This document shows positions 7,459 to 13,528 of a DNA stretch of 13,528 nucleotides, piece after piece; the first letter of the stretch is position 1; every line of letters starts with the position of its first letter. Where the stretch lies: positions 1 through 13,528 of the forward strand of contig JAAYFB010000449.1 of assembly GCA_012728465.1 (NCBI GenBank), in the 5' to 3' direction. Below the pieces are notes generated by a model. The model did no database searches and was not told the DNA's origin. It saw nothing but the letters and a program-made list of their open reading frames with translations. The translations under genes were made by a program, and so were the position numbers. The stretch comes from Proteiniphilum sp. (GTDB lineage: Bacteria; Bacteroidota; Bacteroidia; Bacteroidales; Dysgonomonadaceae).

Positions 7459-8481
7459 TCAGCGATATTTATCTGGTCCTATATCTTCAATTATATTCAA
7501 ATACGATTTATAGCGACTTTGACTAATATAATGCTTTTCGACTGCATCAATTACAGCACAATCGGGCTCGTTAATGTGCATGCAGCTATTAAATCTACAT
7601 TTTGCCGAAAATTTAAAAATCTCGCGGAAATAATGAGACACCTCAGATACCTCCATATCAATGGTGCCAAATCCTTTAATCCCTGGTGTATCTATAACAA
7701 ATCCACCTCCATCGAGCTCTATCATCTCGGAGAAAGTAGTGGTATGCATGCCCATATTATGAACATTAGATATTTCTCCCACTTTCAGTGCCATTTCAGA
7801 TTGTAGCTCATTAATAATGCTAGATTTGCCCACACCAGAATGACCTGCTAGCAATGTAGTTTTATTGGCCACAAGCTCTTTTATTTCAGCTATCCCCTCA
7901 CCTGTTACTACTGATGACCTTAAGCACTGATATCCGATAATGGAATATAGATTCATGAGAGCATCTACATATTCTAAATCTATTTCATCAAATATATCTA
8001 TTTTATTAAATACTAGACAAACAGGCACATTGTATGCCTCGGCTGTTGCAAGAAATCGGTCAATAAAAACAGTTGTGGTTTCGGGTGAACTCACCGTGAT
8101 GCACAGTAGTGTCAAATCTATATTGGCAGCAAGAATGTGCGAATGCTTTGATAGCTTTGAAGCCTTACGAACAATATAATTTTTGCGCTCATCAATTTTG
8201 ACGATATAGGCCATGCCTTCCCCTATCTGCTGCTCGATGTGCACCCTATCACCTACAACTACTGGGCTCGTACTTCTGATACCCTTAAGTCGAAAATGAC
8301 CCTTTGCGGTACAATTTATATCGTTTCCATCTTCTGTGCGAACTAGATAAAGGTTGCCTGTATTTTTGATAACGATACCTCGACTATTTTGAACACCCGA
8401 AACGGTGTTGCAACTGGCTAACTGCCTGCTACTGTCACCGTTTCCATTGTTCTTTAAATCAGGATTATGGTCTTTAGCCAT
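7459..8481 (-). CDS. rsgA: Ribosome small-subunit-dependent GTPase A
   Basis: RsgA (YjeQ/EngC) is a circularly permuted GTPase that helps the late maturation of the 30S subunit. An OB-fold (about 35-105) with the phrase [20 protein letters not shown] precedes the permuted G motifs: G4 NKID (159-162), G1 GHSGVGKSS (213-221), a switch segment GMHTTT (244-249) and G3 DTPG (264-267). A C-terminal zinc knuckle uses Cys295, Cys300, His302 and Cys308. The first ~34 residues are an Asn/Ser-rich extension not typical of the family, but no other ATG precedes the OB-fold. The ATG sits one base after the frr stop, which supports coupling with frr. Confidence 0.95.
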   Translation of the reverse strand: MAKDHNPDLKNNGNGDSSRQLASCNTVSGVQNSRGIVIKNTGNLYLVRTEDGNDINCTAKGHFRLKGIRSTSPVVVGDRVHIEQQIGEGMAYIVKIDERKNYIVRKASKLSKHSHILAANIDLTLLCITVSSPETTTVFIDRFLATAEAYNVPVCLVFNKIDIFDEIDLEYVDALMNLYSIIGYQCLRSSVVTGEGIAEIKELVANKTTLLAGHSGVGKSSIINELQSEMALKVGEISNVHNMGMHTTTFSEMIELDGGGFVIDTPGIKGFGTIDMEVSEVSHYFREIFKFSAKCRFNSCMHINEPDCAVIDAVEKHYISQSRYKSYLNIIEDIGPDKYR

Positions 8482-8482
8482 A

Positions 8483-9046
8483 TTATACTGTTAGTATTTC
8501 TTTCTCTTTTTCAACAAACTTATCATCGATTAGTTTGATATATTTATCGTGAATCTTCTGAATGCTTGCTTCTGCATCCTTACCTGCATCCTCAGGTAAG
8601 CCATCTTTTACGGCCTTTTTAATTCCATCAATGGCATCACGACGAGCATTGCGAACACTAATTTTAGCATCTTCCGTCTCTTGTCTGGTTTGTTTCACCA
8701 AATTCTTTCGACGCTCTTCGGTAAGAGGTGGAATGCCTAAGCGAATAACCTCGCCATTATTTTCAGGCATAATACCAACATCCGAATCTATGATTGCCTT
8801 CTCAATAACCTTAAGCATGTTTTTTTCCCAAGGCTGAATGACTATACTTTTAGCATCAGGTGTAGTAACTGATGATACATTGGTGAGCGGAACATTATCC
8901 CCATAATACTCAACCCAAATACCATCAAGAATACGTGGGTTAGATCGTCCTGCACGAATGCGACCAAATGTTTCTTCTAAAAAATCTAGTGTTGATGCCA
9001 TTTTTTGTTCAGCATCTTTTTTAATAGTTGTAATATCCATATCCAT
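8483..9046 (-). CDS. frr: Ribosome recycling factor
   Basis: RRF splits post-termination ribosomes together with EF-G. The 187-residue sequence shows the family hallmarks: [44 protein letters not shown] and the strongly conserved [18 protein letters not shown], followed by SVRNARRD. Length matches Bacteroidales homologues (about 186). I chose the ATG at 9046 ([11 protein letters not shown]); ATG 9040 would also do. A further in-frame TTG at 9070 overlaps a promoter-like box and is unlikely. It is followed after one base by rsgA. Together with pyrH upstream this is an order often seen in Bacteroidales. Confidence 0.96.
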   Translation of the reverse strand: MDMDITTIKKDAEQKMASTLDFLEETFGRIRAGRSNPRILDGIWVEYYGDNVPLTNVSSVTTPDAKSIVIQPWEKNMLKVIEKAIIDSDVGIMPENNGEVIRLGIPPLTEERRKNLVKQTRQETEDAKISVRNARRDAIDGIKKAVKDGLPEDAGKDAEASIQKIHDKYIKLIDDKFVEKEKEILTV

Positions 9047-9067
9047 TATATTATCTGTTATTTTGAA

Positions 9068-9075
9068 CAAAAATA
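9068..9075 (-). promoter_or_regulatory. Candidate Bacteroidetes -7 promoter box upstream of frr
   Basis: On the minus strand this reads TATTTTTG, a full match to the TAnnTTTG -7 element of Bacteroidetes sigma-ABfr promoters, about 22 bases before the frr ATG. I see no TTTG -33 element at the expected distance. The 133-base gap between pyrH and frr (9047-9179) is the largest in the minus-strand cluster and otherwise holds nothing I can identify. The match may be chance in AT-rich DNA. Confidence 0.35.
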
Positions 9076-9179
9076 ATGAAATATTTTTGATTTTCTAGCT
9101 TTATGCGCTCTTTAATATTAAGATGCAAGTTCTATTTCACTATTATTATGGCAGTTACAATAAAGGAGTAGTAAGATAA

Positions 9180-9887
9180 CTACACGTGAACTAACGTTCC
9201 TATATTCTCTCCACTAATTAGCTTTTTCAGATTGCCATAGGTATCCATATCAAATACCACAATAGGCAAATTATTCTCTTTGCACATAGTAGTAGCTGTT
9301 AGATCCATCACTTTAAGTCCTCTATTATATACCTCATCGAATGATATTTCATCAAACTTAGTAGCCGTCGGGTCTTTCTCGGGGTCGGCCGTATAAACTC
9401 CATCTACACGAGTACCCTTAAACATAGCGTCAGCCTCAATTTCAATGCCTCTTAATGCAGAAGCGGTGTCGGTAGTGAAGAATGGATTTCCCGTTCCACC
9501 TGCAATAATAGCCACTTCGCCACGCTCCATAGCATCAATGGCGCTCCACTTACTATAAAGCTCACCTATTGGTTCCATACGGATTGAGGTGAATACGTGA
9601 TTTTTTTGACCTATTGCCGACAATGCCGAGCTAAGTGCAAGGCTGTTGATAACAGTAGCAAGCATACCCATCTGATCACCTTTAACTCTATCAAATCCTT
9701 TATCGGCTCCACTCAAGCCACGAAAAATATTACCACCACCTATCACAATGCCTATTTGCAAACCCGACTCGGCAGCTTCCTTTATTTGAGTTGCATACTC
9801 ACTGAGGCGAGTCTCATCAATACCAGCCTGTTTGTTTCCCATTAGCGACTCACCGCTAAGCTTTAGTAAAATTCTTTTGAATTGCAT
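9180..9887 (-). CDS. pyrH: UMP kinase
   Basis: PyrH converts UMP to UDP with ATP; it is a hexameric enzyme of the amino acid kinase family, unrelated to NMP kinases. Family motifs are KLSGESL (9-15), GGGNIFRG (50-57), GDQMGMLATVINSLAL (70-85), AGGTGNPFFTTDTA (129-142) and TRVDGVYTADP (159-169). At 235 residues it has the standard length, with no extension at either end. It begins 27 bases after the birA stop and is followed by a 133-base gap and then frr. Confidence 0.97.
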   Translation of the reverse strand: MQFKRILLKLSGESLMGNKQAGIDETRLSEYATQIKEAAESGLQIGIVIGGGNIFRGLSGADKGFDRVKGDQMGMLATVINSLALSSALSAIGQKNHVFTSIRMEPIGELYSKWSAIDAMERGEVAIIAGGTGNPFFTTDTASALRGIEIEADAMFKGTRVDGVYTADPEKDPTATKFDEISFDEVYNRGLKVMDLTATTMCKENNLPIVVFDMDTYGNLKKLISGENIGTLVHV

Positions 9888-9914
9888 TATATGTTGTTTT
9901 ATTATTATTTCTTC

Positions 9915-10664
9915 CTAATTTATAAATCTTACCTCCTTAAAAGCATAAATTCTATCTTCACCCTCTCCTTGCGCACGCAATACTAAATGACCAGACTTTT
10001 TCACTTCAATTATCTTCGCTTCAAACTGTCCGTATTCATCTTCATAAGTATAGCATATGCCATCACCATATCGATATAATAGTTTCATATATGCGTTTTC
10101 TATTACTTCCCAATTTCCAGTGCAAAGGACTTCGTATTGCTTCGAAAACTCATCCATAAATTGACTCAAAATATCATCTAAATCATATTTGTGGCCCGTT
10201 ATCATTTGTAGTGAAATAGGATTGACTAGAAAATTAGGAAAGGTATTTTGATTGATGTTTAAACCTATGCCAATTATTGATCTTTCAATATGATGTCCCA
10301 ACAAACTATTCTCTATCAAGATTCCAGCAATTTTATTATCTTTCCAATAAATGTCGTTAGGCCATTTTATCTTTATATCACACACATACTTACTCAATAC
10401 ATTTGCCAAAGCTACAGATACTACTTGCGAAATGACAAACTGCTCGTTTGCCTTTATCGTGTGAGGATATATGAGCATGCTAAATAAAAGGTTCTCACCT
10501 CTATTTGATATCCAGCTATTACCCATTTGTCCACGCCCTTTGGTTTGGAAATTTGTAGATACTACCGTAAACTCACCAATGCTACTTTCTGCTAATATAT
10601 TTTTCAAATATGTGTTGGTGGATTCAGTTTCCTCCAACTTAATTATCTGACAACTTTGATTCAT
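9915..10664 (-). CDS. birA: Biotin--[acetyl-CoA-carboxylase] ligase, without repressor domain
   Basis: The enzyme forms biotinyl-AMP and attaches biotin to a lysine of carboxyl carrier proteins. Visible motifs are ESTNTYL (14-20), the adenylate loop KGRGQMGNSW (42-51), KWPND (100-104) and KIAGILIE (111-118), whose lysine corresponds to the catalytic Lys183 of E. coli BirA; GIGLNIN (132-138) follows. At 249 residues it contains only the catalytic and C-terminal domains. The N-terminal helix-turn-helix of E. coli BirA is absent, so this is a group I ligase that should not repress biotin genes. Its first 26 bases overlap the end of the upstream YjbR/MmcQ-family gene. Confidence 0.93.
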   Translation of the reverse strand: MNQSCQIIKLEETESTNTYLKNILAESSIGEFTVVSTNFQTKGRGQMGNSWISNRGENLLFSMLIYPHTIKANEQFVISQVVSVALANVLSKYVCDIKIKWPNDIYWKDNKIAGILIENSLLGHHIERSIIGIGLNINQNTFPNFLVNPISLQMITGHKYDLDDILSQFMDEFSKQYEVLCTGNWEVIENAYMKLLYRYGDGICYTYEDEYGQFEAKIIEVKKSGHLVLRAQGEGEDRIYAFKEVRFIN

Positions 10665-11010
10665 TATATTCTTTCTGTTTTGATTTTGGCAACTTTTTCA
10701 ATACCTCATCAACCGAATGATTTATCCACCTTTTAATATCGTCCACACTCATTTCACCTGTGATGCGTATTGTATTCCAGTACTTTTTATTCATATGGTA
10801 AGCACCTTCTACACACATATACTGTTCTCTCAATGATTGTGCCAACTCCGGATCACACTTTAAAGATATACTCAACTGATCGGCGTCTAATGGAATAAGA
10901 GCAAACATCTTGCCACACACTTTCATCACTAGTGTAGTTTCATCAAATGGTGTGGTTGCCTCAGCACCATGAATAGATAAGCAATAATTGTACAGTTCTT
11001 CGACACTCAT
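10639..11010 (-). CDS. YjbR/MmcQ-family (CyaY-like fold) protein
   Basis: The 123-residue protein has the signatures of the YjbR/MmcQ family: TTPFDETTLVMKVCGKMFALI (19-39), SLKCDPELAQSLRE (49-62) and HMNKKYWNT (72-80). The family has a double-wing fold resembling CyaY/frataxin and is suspected to bind DNA, but its biochemical role is not established. It lies 21 bases after yraN and runs 26 bases into birA, so its expression is probably tied to birA. Confidence 0.88.
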   Translation of the reverse strand: MSVEELYNYCLSIHGAEATTPFDETTLVMKVCGKMFALIPLDADQLSISLKCDPELAQSLREQYMCVEGAYHMNKKYWNTIRITGEMSVDDIKRWINHSVDEVLKKLPKSKQKEYNESKLSDN

Positions 11011-11031
11011 AACATTTAAACTTTTCCTATT

Positions 11032-11397
11032 TTACGACAATTCAGGTAGAAAAGCATCTTCTATATGATCGAGAGAAAACTTTTTACCATCCCATACAAT
11101 ACCAATAATATCAAACCGAGCAGGCTTGTCGATCTCATTCTCTATCAAATAATGATTTGCGGCCTCCACCATTCTTTTTCTTCTGCCCTTACTCACAAAG
11201 TCTTCAGGATTTCCATACATTACGGATGTTCTAGTTTTCACTTCTGCAAAAACTATAAATTCACCAATTTCAGCTACTACATCAATTTCGAATCCATGAA
11301 ATCTCCAGTTTCTGTTTGTTATTTTATATCCTTCGGATAGTAGATAACGAACAGCCTCGTCTTCTCCTTTTTTGCCTAATTCATTGTGTTGAGCCAT
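11032..11397 (-). CDS. YraN/UPF0102-family endonuclease-like protein
   Basis: The 121-residue protein matches UPF0102 (YraN), a restriction-endonuclease-like fold related to Holliday-junction resolvases. Conserved features are the N-terminal GKKGEDEAVRYL (8-19), NRNWRF (28-33), EIDVVA (37-42) and FAEVKTRT (50-57), in which the Asp and the Glu/Lys pair form the presumed metal site, followed by KGRRKRMVEAANHYL. Its cellular role is not well defined. It is the first gene of the minus-strand cluster and is divergent from the small RHH-like gene. A promoter-like box and an inverted repeat lie just upstream. Confidence 0.92.
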   Translation of the reverse strand: MAQHNELGKKGEDEAVRYLLSEGYKITNRNWRFHGFEIDVVAEIGEFIVFAEVKTRTSVMYGNPEDFVSKGRRKRMVEAANHYLIENEIDKPARFDIIGIVWDGKKFSLDHIEDAFLPELS

Positions 11398-11421
11398 CTT
11401 TTCTATCCATTAATACCTTAA

Positions 11422-11439
11422 ATTGCAAATTTATGCAAT
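11422..11439. promoter_or_regulatory. Inverted repeat straddling a -7-like box between yraN and the RHH-like gene
   Basis: ATTGCA (11422-11427) and TGCAAT (11434-11439) form a perfect 6-bp inverted repeat with a 6-base spacer. On the minus strand TAAATTTG (11433-11426) matches the Bacteroidetes -7 consensus TAnnTTTG and would place a start site about 20 bases before the yraN ATG. No clear -33 element is seen. A repressor binding here would block yraN; the divergent gene encodes a DNA-binding-like protein, which makes it one candidate. Confidence 0.35.
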
Positions 11440-11528
11440 ATTCCTTTCTTTAACGTTAGATTATTTTGTTTTTTTGTATTCTAAATAATATCCTTAGTAG
11501 ATATACAAATAGGCAAAAGCAAAATACG

Positions 11529-11756
11529 ATGAGTAACGTGAAAAAGAATCGTGCAAAGGGTACTCCTCCAAAGCGAACAAAAAAAGCTGAGTTTGCTCTC
11601 AACGAAGAAGAGTTTGAGGTTATAAACTTCTATCTGAAGAAGTATAAAATTACAAACCGATCAAGGTGGTTCAGAGAAACTATCATAAGCCATATTTTAA
11701 AAAATATGGATATGGATTACCCCACTCTCTTTGAAGAGAATGAGATGAGAAGATAA
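11529..11756 (+). CDS. Small basic ribbon-helix-helix-like protein, probable DNA-binding
   Basis: The 75-residue product begins with a Lys/Arg/Pro-rich arm (KKNRAKGTPPKRTKK), then one short strand (AEFAL, 21-25), a helix (about 26-39, NEEEFEVINFYLKK) and a second helix (about 43-58, NRSRWFRETIISHILK). This strand-helix-helix order is that of MetJ/Arc ribbon-helix-helix proteins, which bind DNA as dimers through the strand. I cannot name a characterised homologue. The ATG at 11529 gives a compact domain; a TTG start at 11466 would add an implausible AT-rich leader. TTTG at 11465-11468 lies 20 bases before TATCCTTA (11489), a weak promoter match. tadA follows 27 bases downstream, probably in one transcript. 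Confidence 0.7.
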   Translation: MSNVKKNRAKGTPPKRTKKAEFALNEEEFEVINFYLKKYKITNRSRWFRETIISHILKNMDMDYPTLFEENEMRR

Positions 11757-11783
11757 CACTTGCACCAATATATTCATATAATA

Positions 11784-12218
11784 ATGTTAGACGACAACTA
11801 CTTTATGCGACAGGCCTTGCAAGAGGCACAAAAAGCATTCGACGCGGACGAAGTGCCTATTGGCGCAGTGATAGTGGCAGATGGACGAGTCATAGCACGA
11901 GCTCATAACCTTGTGGAGACACTTAACGATACCACTGCACATGCCGAAATGCAAGCCATCACCTCTGCTTCTGATGTTTTGGGTGGCAAGTACTTATCAA
12001 AATGCACACTGTATGTAACAGTAGAACCATGCCCTATGTGTGCCGGGGCACTTGGATGGGCTCAAATTTCAAGAATAGTGTATGGTGCAGGCGACAATAA
12101 GCGCGGTTTTTCAAAATATTCAACAAATGTGCTTCACCCTAAAACCACACTTACATCGGGCATTATGGAAGAAGAGTGCTCAGAAATCATGAAAAGATTT
12201 TTTGAAAAGAAAAGATAA
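11784..12218 (+). CDS. tadA: tRNA-specific adenosine deaminase
   Basis: TadA converts adenosine 34 to inosine in the wobble position of tRNA-Arg(ACG). The 144-residue protein has the cytidine/deoxycytidylate deaminase zinc site: His53 and the proton-shuttling Glu55 in HAEMQAI, then Cys83 and Cys86 in EPCPMCAGAL. It also has the family's N-terminal MRQALQEAQKAFDADEVPIGAV and C-terminal GFSKYSTNVLHP segment. The ATG 11784 start was chosen over a TTG at 11760. It lies 27 bases after the RHH-like gene; 94 bases separate it from the LolA-like gene. Confidence 0.95.
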   Translation: MLDDNYFMRQALQEAQKAFDADEVPIGAVIVADGRVIARAHNLVETLNDTTAHAEMQAITSASDVLGGKYLSKCTLYVTVEPCPMCAGALGWAQISRIVYGAGDNKRGFSKYSTNVLHPKTTLTSGIMEEECSEIMKRFFEKKR

Positions 12219-12312
12219 ACATCACGAACTAGCTAATTAAGCTCACCTATTTAAACCGAAACATCATATCGGTGTCTATCTACAATAACGTCCACAACAA
12301 ATAAACATTGAA

Positions 12313-12954
12313 ATGAAAAAAGTACTACTCACATTAATTACAATAATTATCTCTTTGCCTCACTTTGCTCAGGGCTCTAGCCAATCCAGAAATATACTTG
12401 ATAAGGCCTATGCAAACTATGAGAACTCGAAAGGTATTAAAATTGAGTTTTCTTTTGCAGCGTCTGAGAATAAAACTGTGCATATGCAACAAACAGGAGT
12501 TGCGATGGTGAAAGGAAATAAATTTAAAGTAGAAACTAAAGATATTGAAACTTGGTATGATGGCAAAACTCAATGGATTCTACTAAAAGAGTACAATGAA
12601 GTAAACATCAGCGAACCGTCCATAGAGGAAGTAGCATCTATAAGCCCAACGGCGCTTTTAGGCATGTACAAAAGCGGATACACATTAAGCGAACCTATTA
12701 ATAGCAAAGTGAATGGAAAAGATGCAAGCGCAATTACTCTAACACCTACAAATTCTAAATCAGATTTTAAACAGATTACTGTTGCAATAGATAAATCAAA
12801 CCAAACCATTGTGCAAGTCCTACTTACTCTTAAAAATGGAGTGGACAATAAAATTGATATAACTAGCTACAACACAAATTACAACTTCAATGACGCAGAC
12901 TTTGTGTTTAATAAAACAAAACATCCAGATGTGGAAGTTATTGACCTAAGATAA
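12313..12954 (+). CDS. LolA-family outer-membrane lipoprotein carrier-like protein
   Basis: The 213-residue protein starts with a cleavable signal peptide (MKKVLLTLITIIISLPHFAQ, cleavage about residue 19-21), so it acts in the periplasm. The mature part reads like LolA: an amphipathic N-terminal helix (SRNILDKAYANYENSKGIKIEFSF) followed by strands such as GNKFKVETKDIETWYDGKTQWILL and KQITVAIDKSNQTIVQVLL. LolA shuttles lipoproteins from the LolCDE complex to the outer membrane. Bacteroidetes carry divergent LolA-like proteins of this type, and the exact role here is inferred from fold only. No promoter box is obvious in the 94-base gap upstream. Confidence 0.8.
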   Translation: MKKVLLTLITIIISLPHFAQGSSQSRNILDKAYANYENSKGIKIEFSFAASENKTVHMQQTGVAMVKGNKFKVETKDIETWYDGKTQWILLKEYNEVNISEPSIEEVASISPTALLGMYKSGYTLSEPINSKVNGKDASAITLTPTNSKSDFKQITVAIDKSNQTIVQVLLTLKNGVDNKIDITSYNTNYNFNDADFVFNKTKHPDVEVIDLR

Positions 12955-12980
12955 GACAAGATAATGTATAACAACTAATG

Positions 12981-13002
12981 GTACATTAAGAATATTAAGT
13001 AC
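12981..13002 (+). terminator. Small hairpin after the LolA-like gene
   Basis: GTACATTAA (12981-12989) can pair with TTAAGTAC (12995-13002), eight pairs with one bulged A and a five-base loop, 26 bases after the stop codon. There is no U-tract, so it may protect the 3' end or be chance rather than a true terminator. Confidence 0.25.
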
Positions 13003-13292
13003 AGGCACACCAATAACAAACCATGCCACACCCAAACTAAATGGAATTGCCCCAATCGCAAACATGATTGGCAAGAAACCATTCAGTTTTGACAAAATCA
13101 CAAATCACAATGACAAGGAAATATTTAGCTTTGTCCTCAATCGCAAAACACAATTATAGGATTCCAAATGGAATTGCCCAATCGCAAACCACAATGACAA
13201 GAAACAGTTCTGTTTTGCCCCAATCACAAACCACAATGACAAGAAACAGAATGGAATCATCAAAATGTGGTTCGCGATTTAACATAACCACT

Positions 13293-13434
13293 CTGCATTG
13301 CCAAAATGTCTTAACACAAAATCAATATACCATTTAGCATTAGACAAATCGTTTAGAGCATTTTAACAATGCAGTCCTGCATTGCTAAAAAGGTCTAACA
13401 CATTTTCATTATACCATTTGGTATTGACAAATCG
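13293..13434. repeat. Pair of diverged direct copies, period 83-84 bp (twice the 42-bp unit)
   Basis: The segment 13293-13351, from CTGCATTGC to GACAAATCG, recurs at 13377-13434 with about 47 of 59 positions matching and one gap. Shared words include TATACCATTT and AACACA. The period equals two units of the surrounding array, suggesting a higher-order duplication of two adjacent units. Confidence 0.7.
13367..13384. other. Perfect palindromic hairpin within the array
   Basis: CAATGCA (13367-13373) and TGCATTG (13378-13384) form a 7-bp perfect stem with a GTCC loop, at the start of the second copy of the 84-bp repeat. The first copy has only the right arm. No U-tract follows on the plus strand. 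Confidence 0.5.
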
Positions 13435-13500
13435 GGAACAACATTAGTGACTTTCAGCCTTAATTATGTTAAATATGGCTTGTTTTGGCATTGTCTGATT

Positions 13501-13518
13501 TAGTTAATTATTTAACTA
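13501..13518. other. Perfect inverted repeat at the right edge
   Basis: TAGTTAA (13501-13507) and TTAACTA (13512-13518) form a 7-bp perfect stem with a TTAT loop, just past the array and ten bases from the window end. It may be an operator or terminator of the next gene beyond the window, or chance in AT-rich DNA. Confidence 0.35.
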
Positions 13519-13528
13519 TTTAAATGGA

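Larger units (their letters stand above)
13045..13460. repeat. Degenerate tandem array, about ten units of ~42 bp
   Basis: The 574 bases after the LolA-like gene hold no convincing gene; most of them form this array. In the first five units the word AATC starts at 13054, 13096, 13139, 13180 and 13222, a spacing of 42, 43, 41 and 42. Units four and five share 28 of 29 bases (13179-13207 and 13221-13249), including ACAATGACAAGAAACAG. Further right the units diverge but stay in phase: CAAAATGT recurs at 13261 and 13302, and TTGxCAAATC-like words continue to 13423. Spacings that vary by one base break any reading frame, so the open frame over 13068-13337 is probably fortuitous. The array lacks the conserved-repeat/unique-spacer pattern of CRISPR. 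Confidence 0.8.

Noticed and set aside
7519..7806. Plus-strand open frame opposite rsgA, and similar antisense frames opposite cls, frr, pyrH and the TPR gene
   Set aside because: They lie antisense within well-supported genes, have no recognisable domains and look like shadow frames.
9047..9070. Upstream TTG start for frr adding eight residues
   Set aside because: The TTG lies within the TATTTTTG promoter-like box, and the ATG at 9046 gives the family's normal length.
12264..12300. Small inverted repeat ACCGA/TCGGT before the LolA-like gene
   Set aside because: Five pairs with a nine-base loop and no promoter box nearby; too weak to call.
13068..13337. Open frame of 89 codons over the tandem array, with a repeated SQTTMTRN peptide
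   Set aside because: It uses a weak non-ATG start, the repeat spacing shifts by one base between units so the peptide repeat is not maintained, and the same composition continues beyond its ends. It follows from the DNA repeat.
13045..13460. Possible CRISPR array
   Set aside because: Units drift along their whole length, there is no strictly conserved repeat alternating with unique spacers of constant size, and no cas gene is present.

Overview
The window looks like a chromosomal segment of an AT-rich member of the phylum Bacteroidetes, most likely order Bacteroidales. Three things support this: the close run pyrH, frr, rsgA; protein sequences that read like Bacteroidales versions (RRF, RsgA, TadA, LolA-like); and candidate promoter boxes of the Bacteroidetes type (TAnnTTTG) with few clear Shine-Dalgarno sites. 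I saw no transposase, phage gene, tRNA, rRNA or CRISPR array.

Left part, plus strand (1-4206). The 3' end of a gene that enters from the left edge encodes tandem UspA-like domains, probably the cytosolic tail of a cation/proton antiporter. Its stop overlaps (ATGA) the start of a 738-residue TPR protein. After an 87-nt leader that can fold into a branched structure come a group III truncated haemoglobin and a SixA-type histidine phosphatase.

Middle part, minus strand (11397 down to 4214). A long co-directional series runs, in transcription order: yraN, a YjbR/MmcQ-family gene, birA, pyrH, frr, rsgA, cardiolipin synthase, aroK and an alanine dehydrogenase-like gene. Most gaps are under 70 nt and several genes overlap or nearly touch. 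A 133-nt gap before frr holds a promoter-like box, so frr onward may be a second transcription unit. The set combines ribosome function and translation (frr, rsgA), nucleotide and cofactor metabolism (pyrH, birA), membrane lipid synthesis and the shikimate pathway. The last gene lacks several residues catalytic in characterised alanine dehydrogenases.

Right part, plus strand (11529-12954). Divergent from yraN are a small basic ribbon-helix-helix-like protein, the tRNA adenosine deaminase tadA and a secreted LolA-family protein. The yraN/RHH intergenic region holds an inverted repeat straddling a promoter-like box.

The last 570 bases have no convincing gene. They contain a degenerate tandem array of about ten units with a period of 41-43 bp, plus two small palindromes. 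Unexplained signals most worth a second look are this array, the structured leader of the haemoglobin gene, and the altered active site of the alanine dehydrogenase-like protein.
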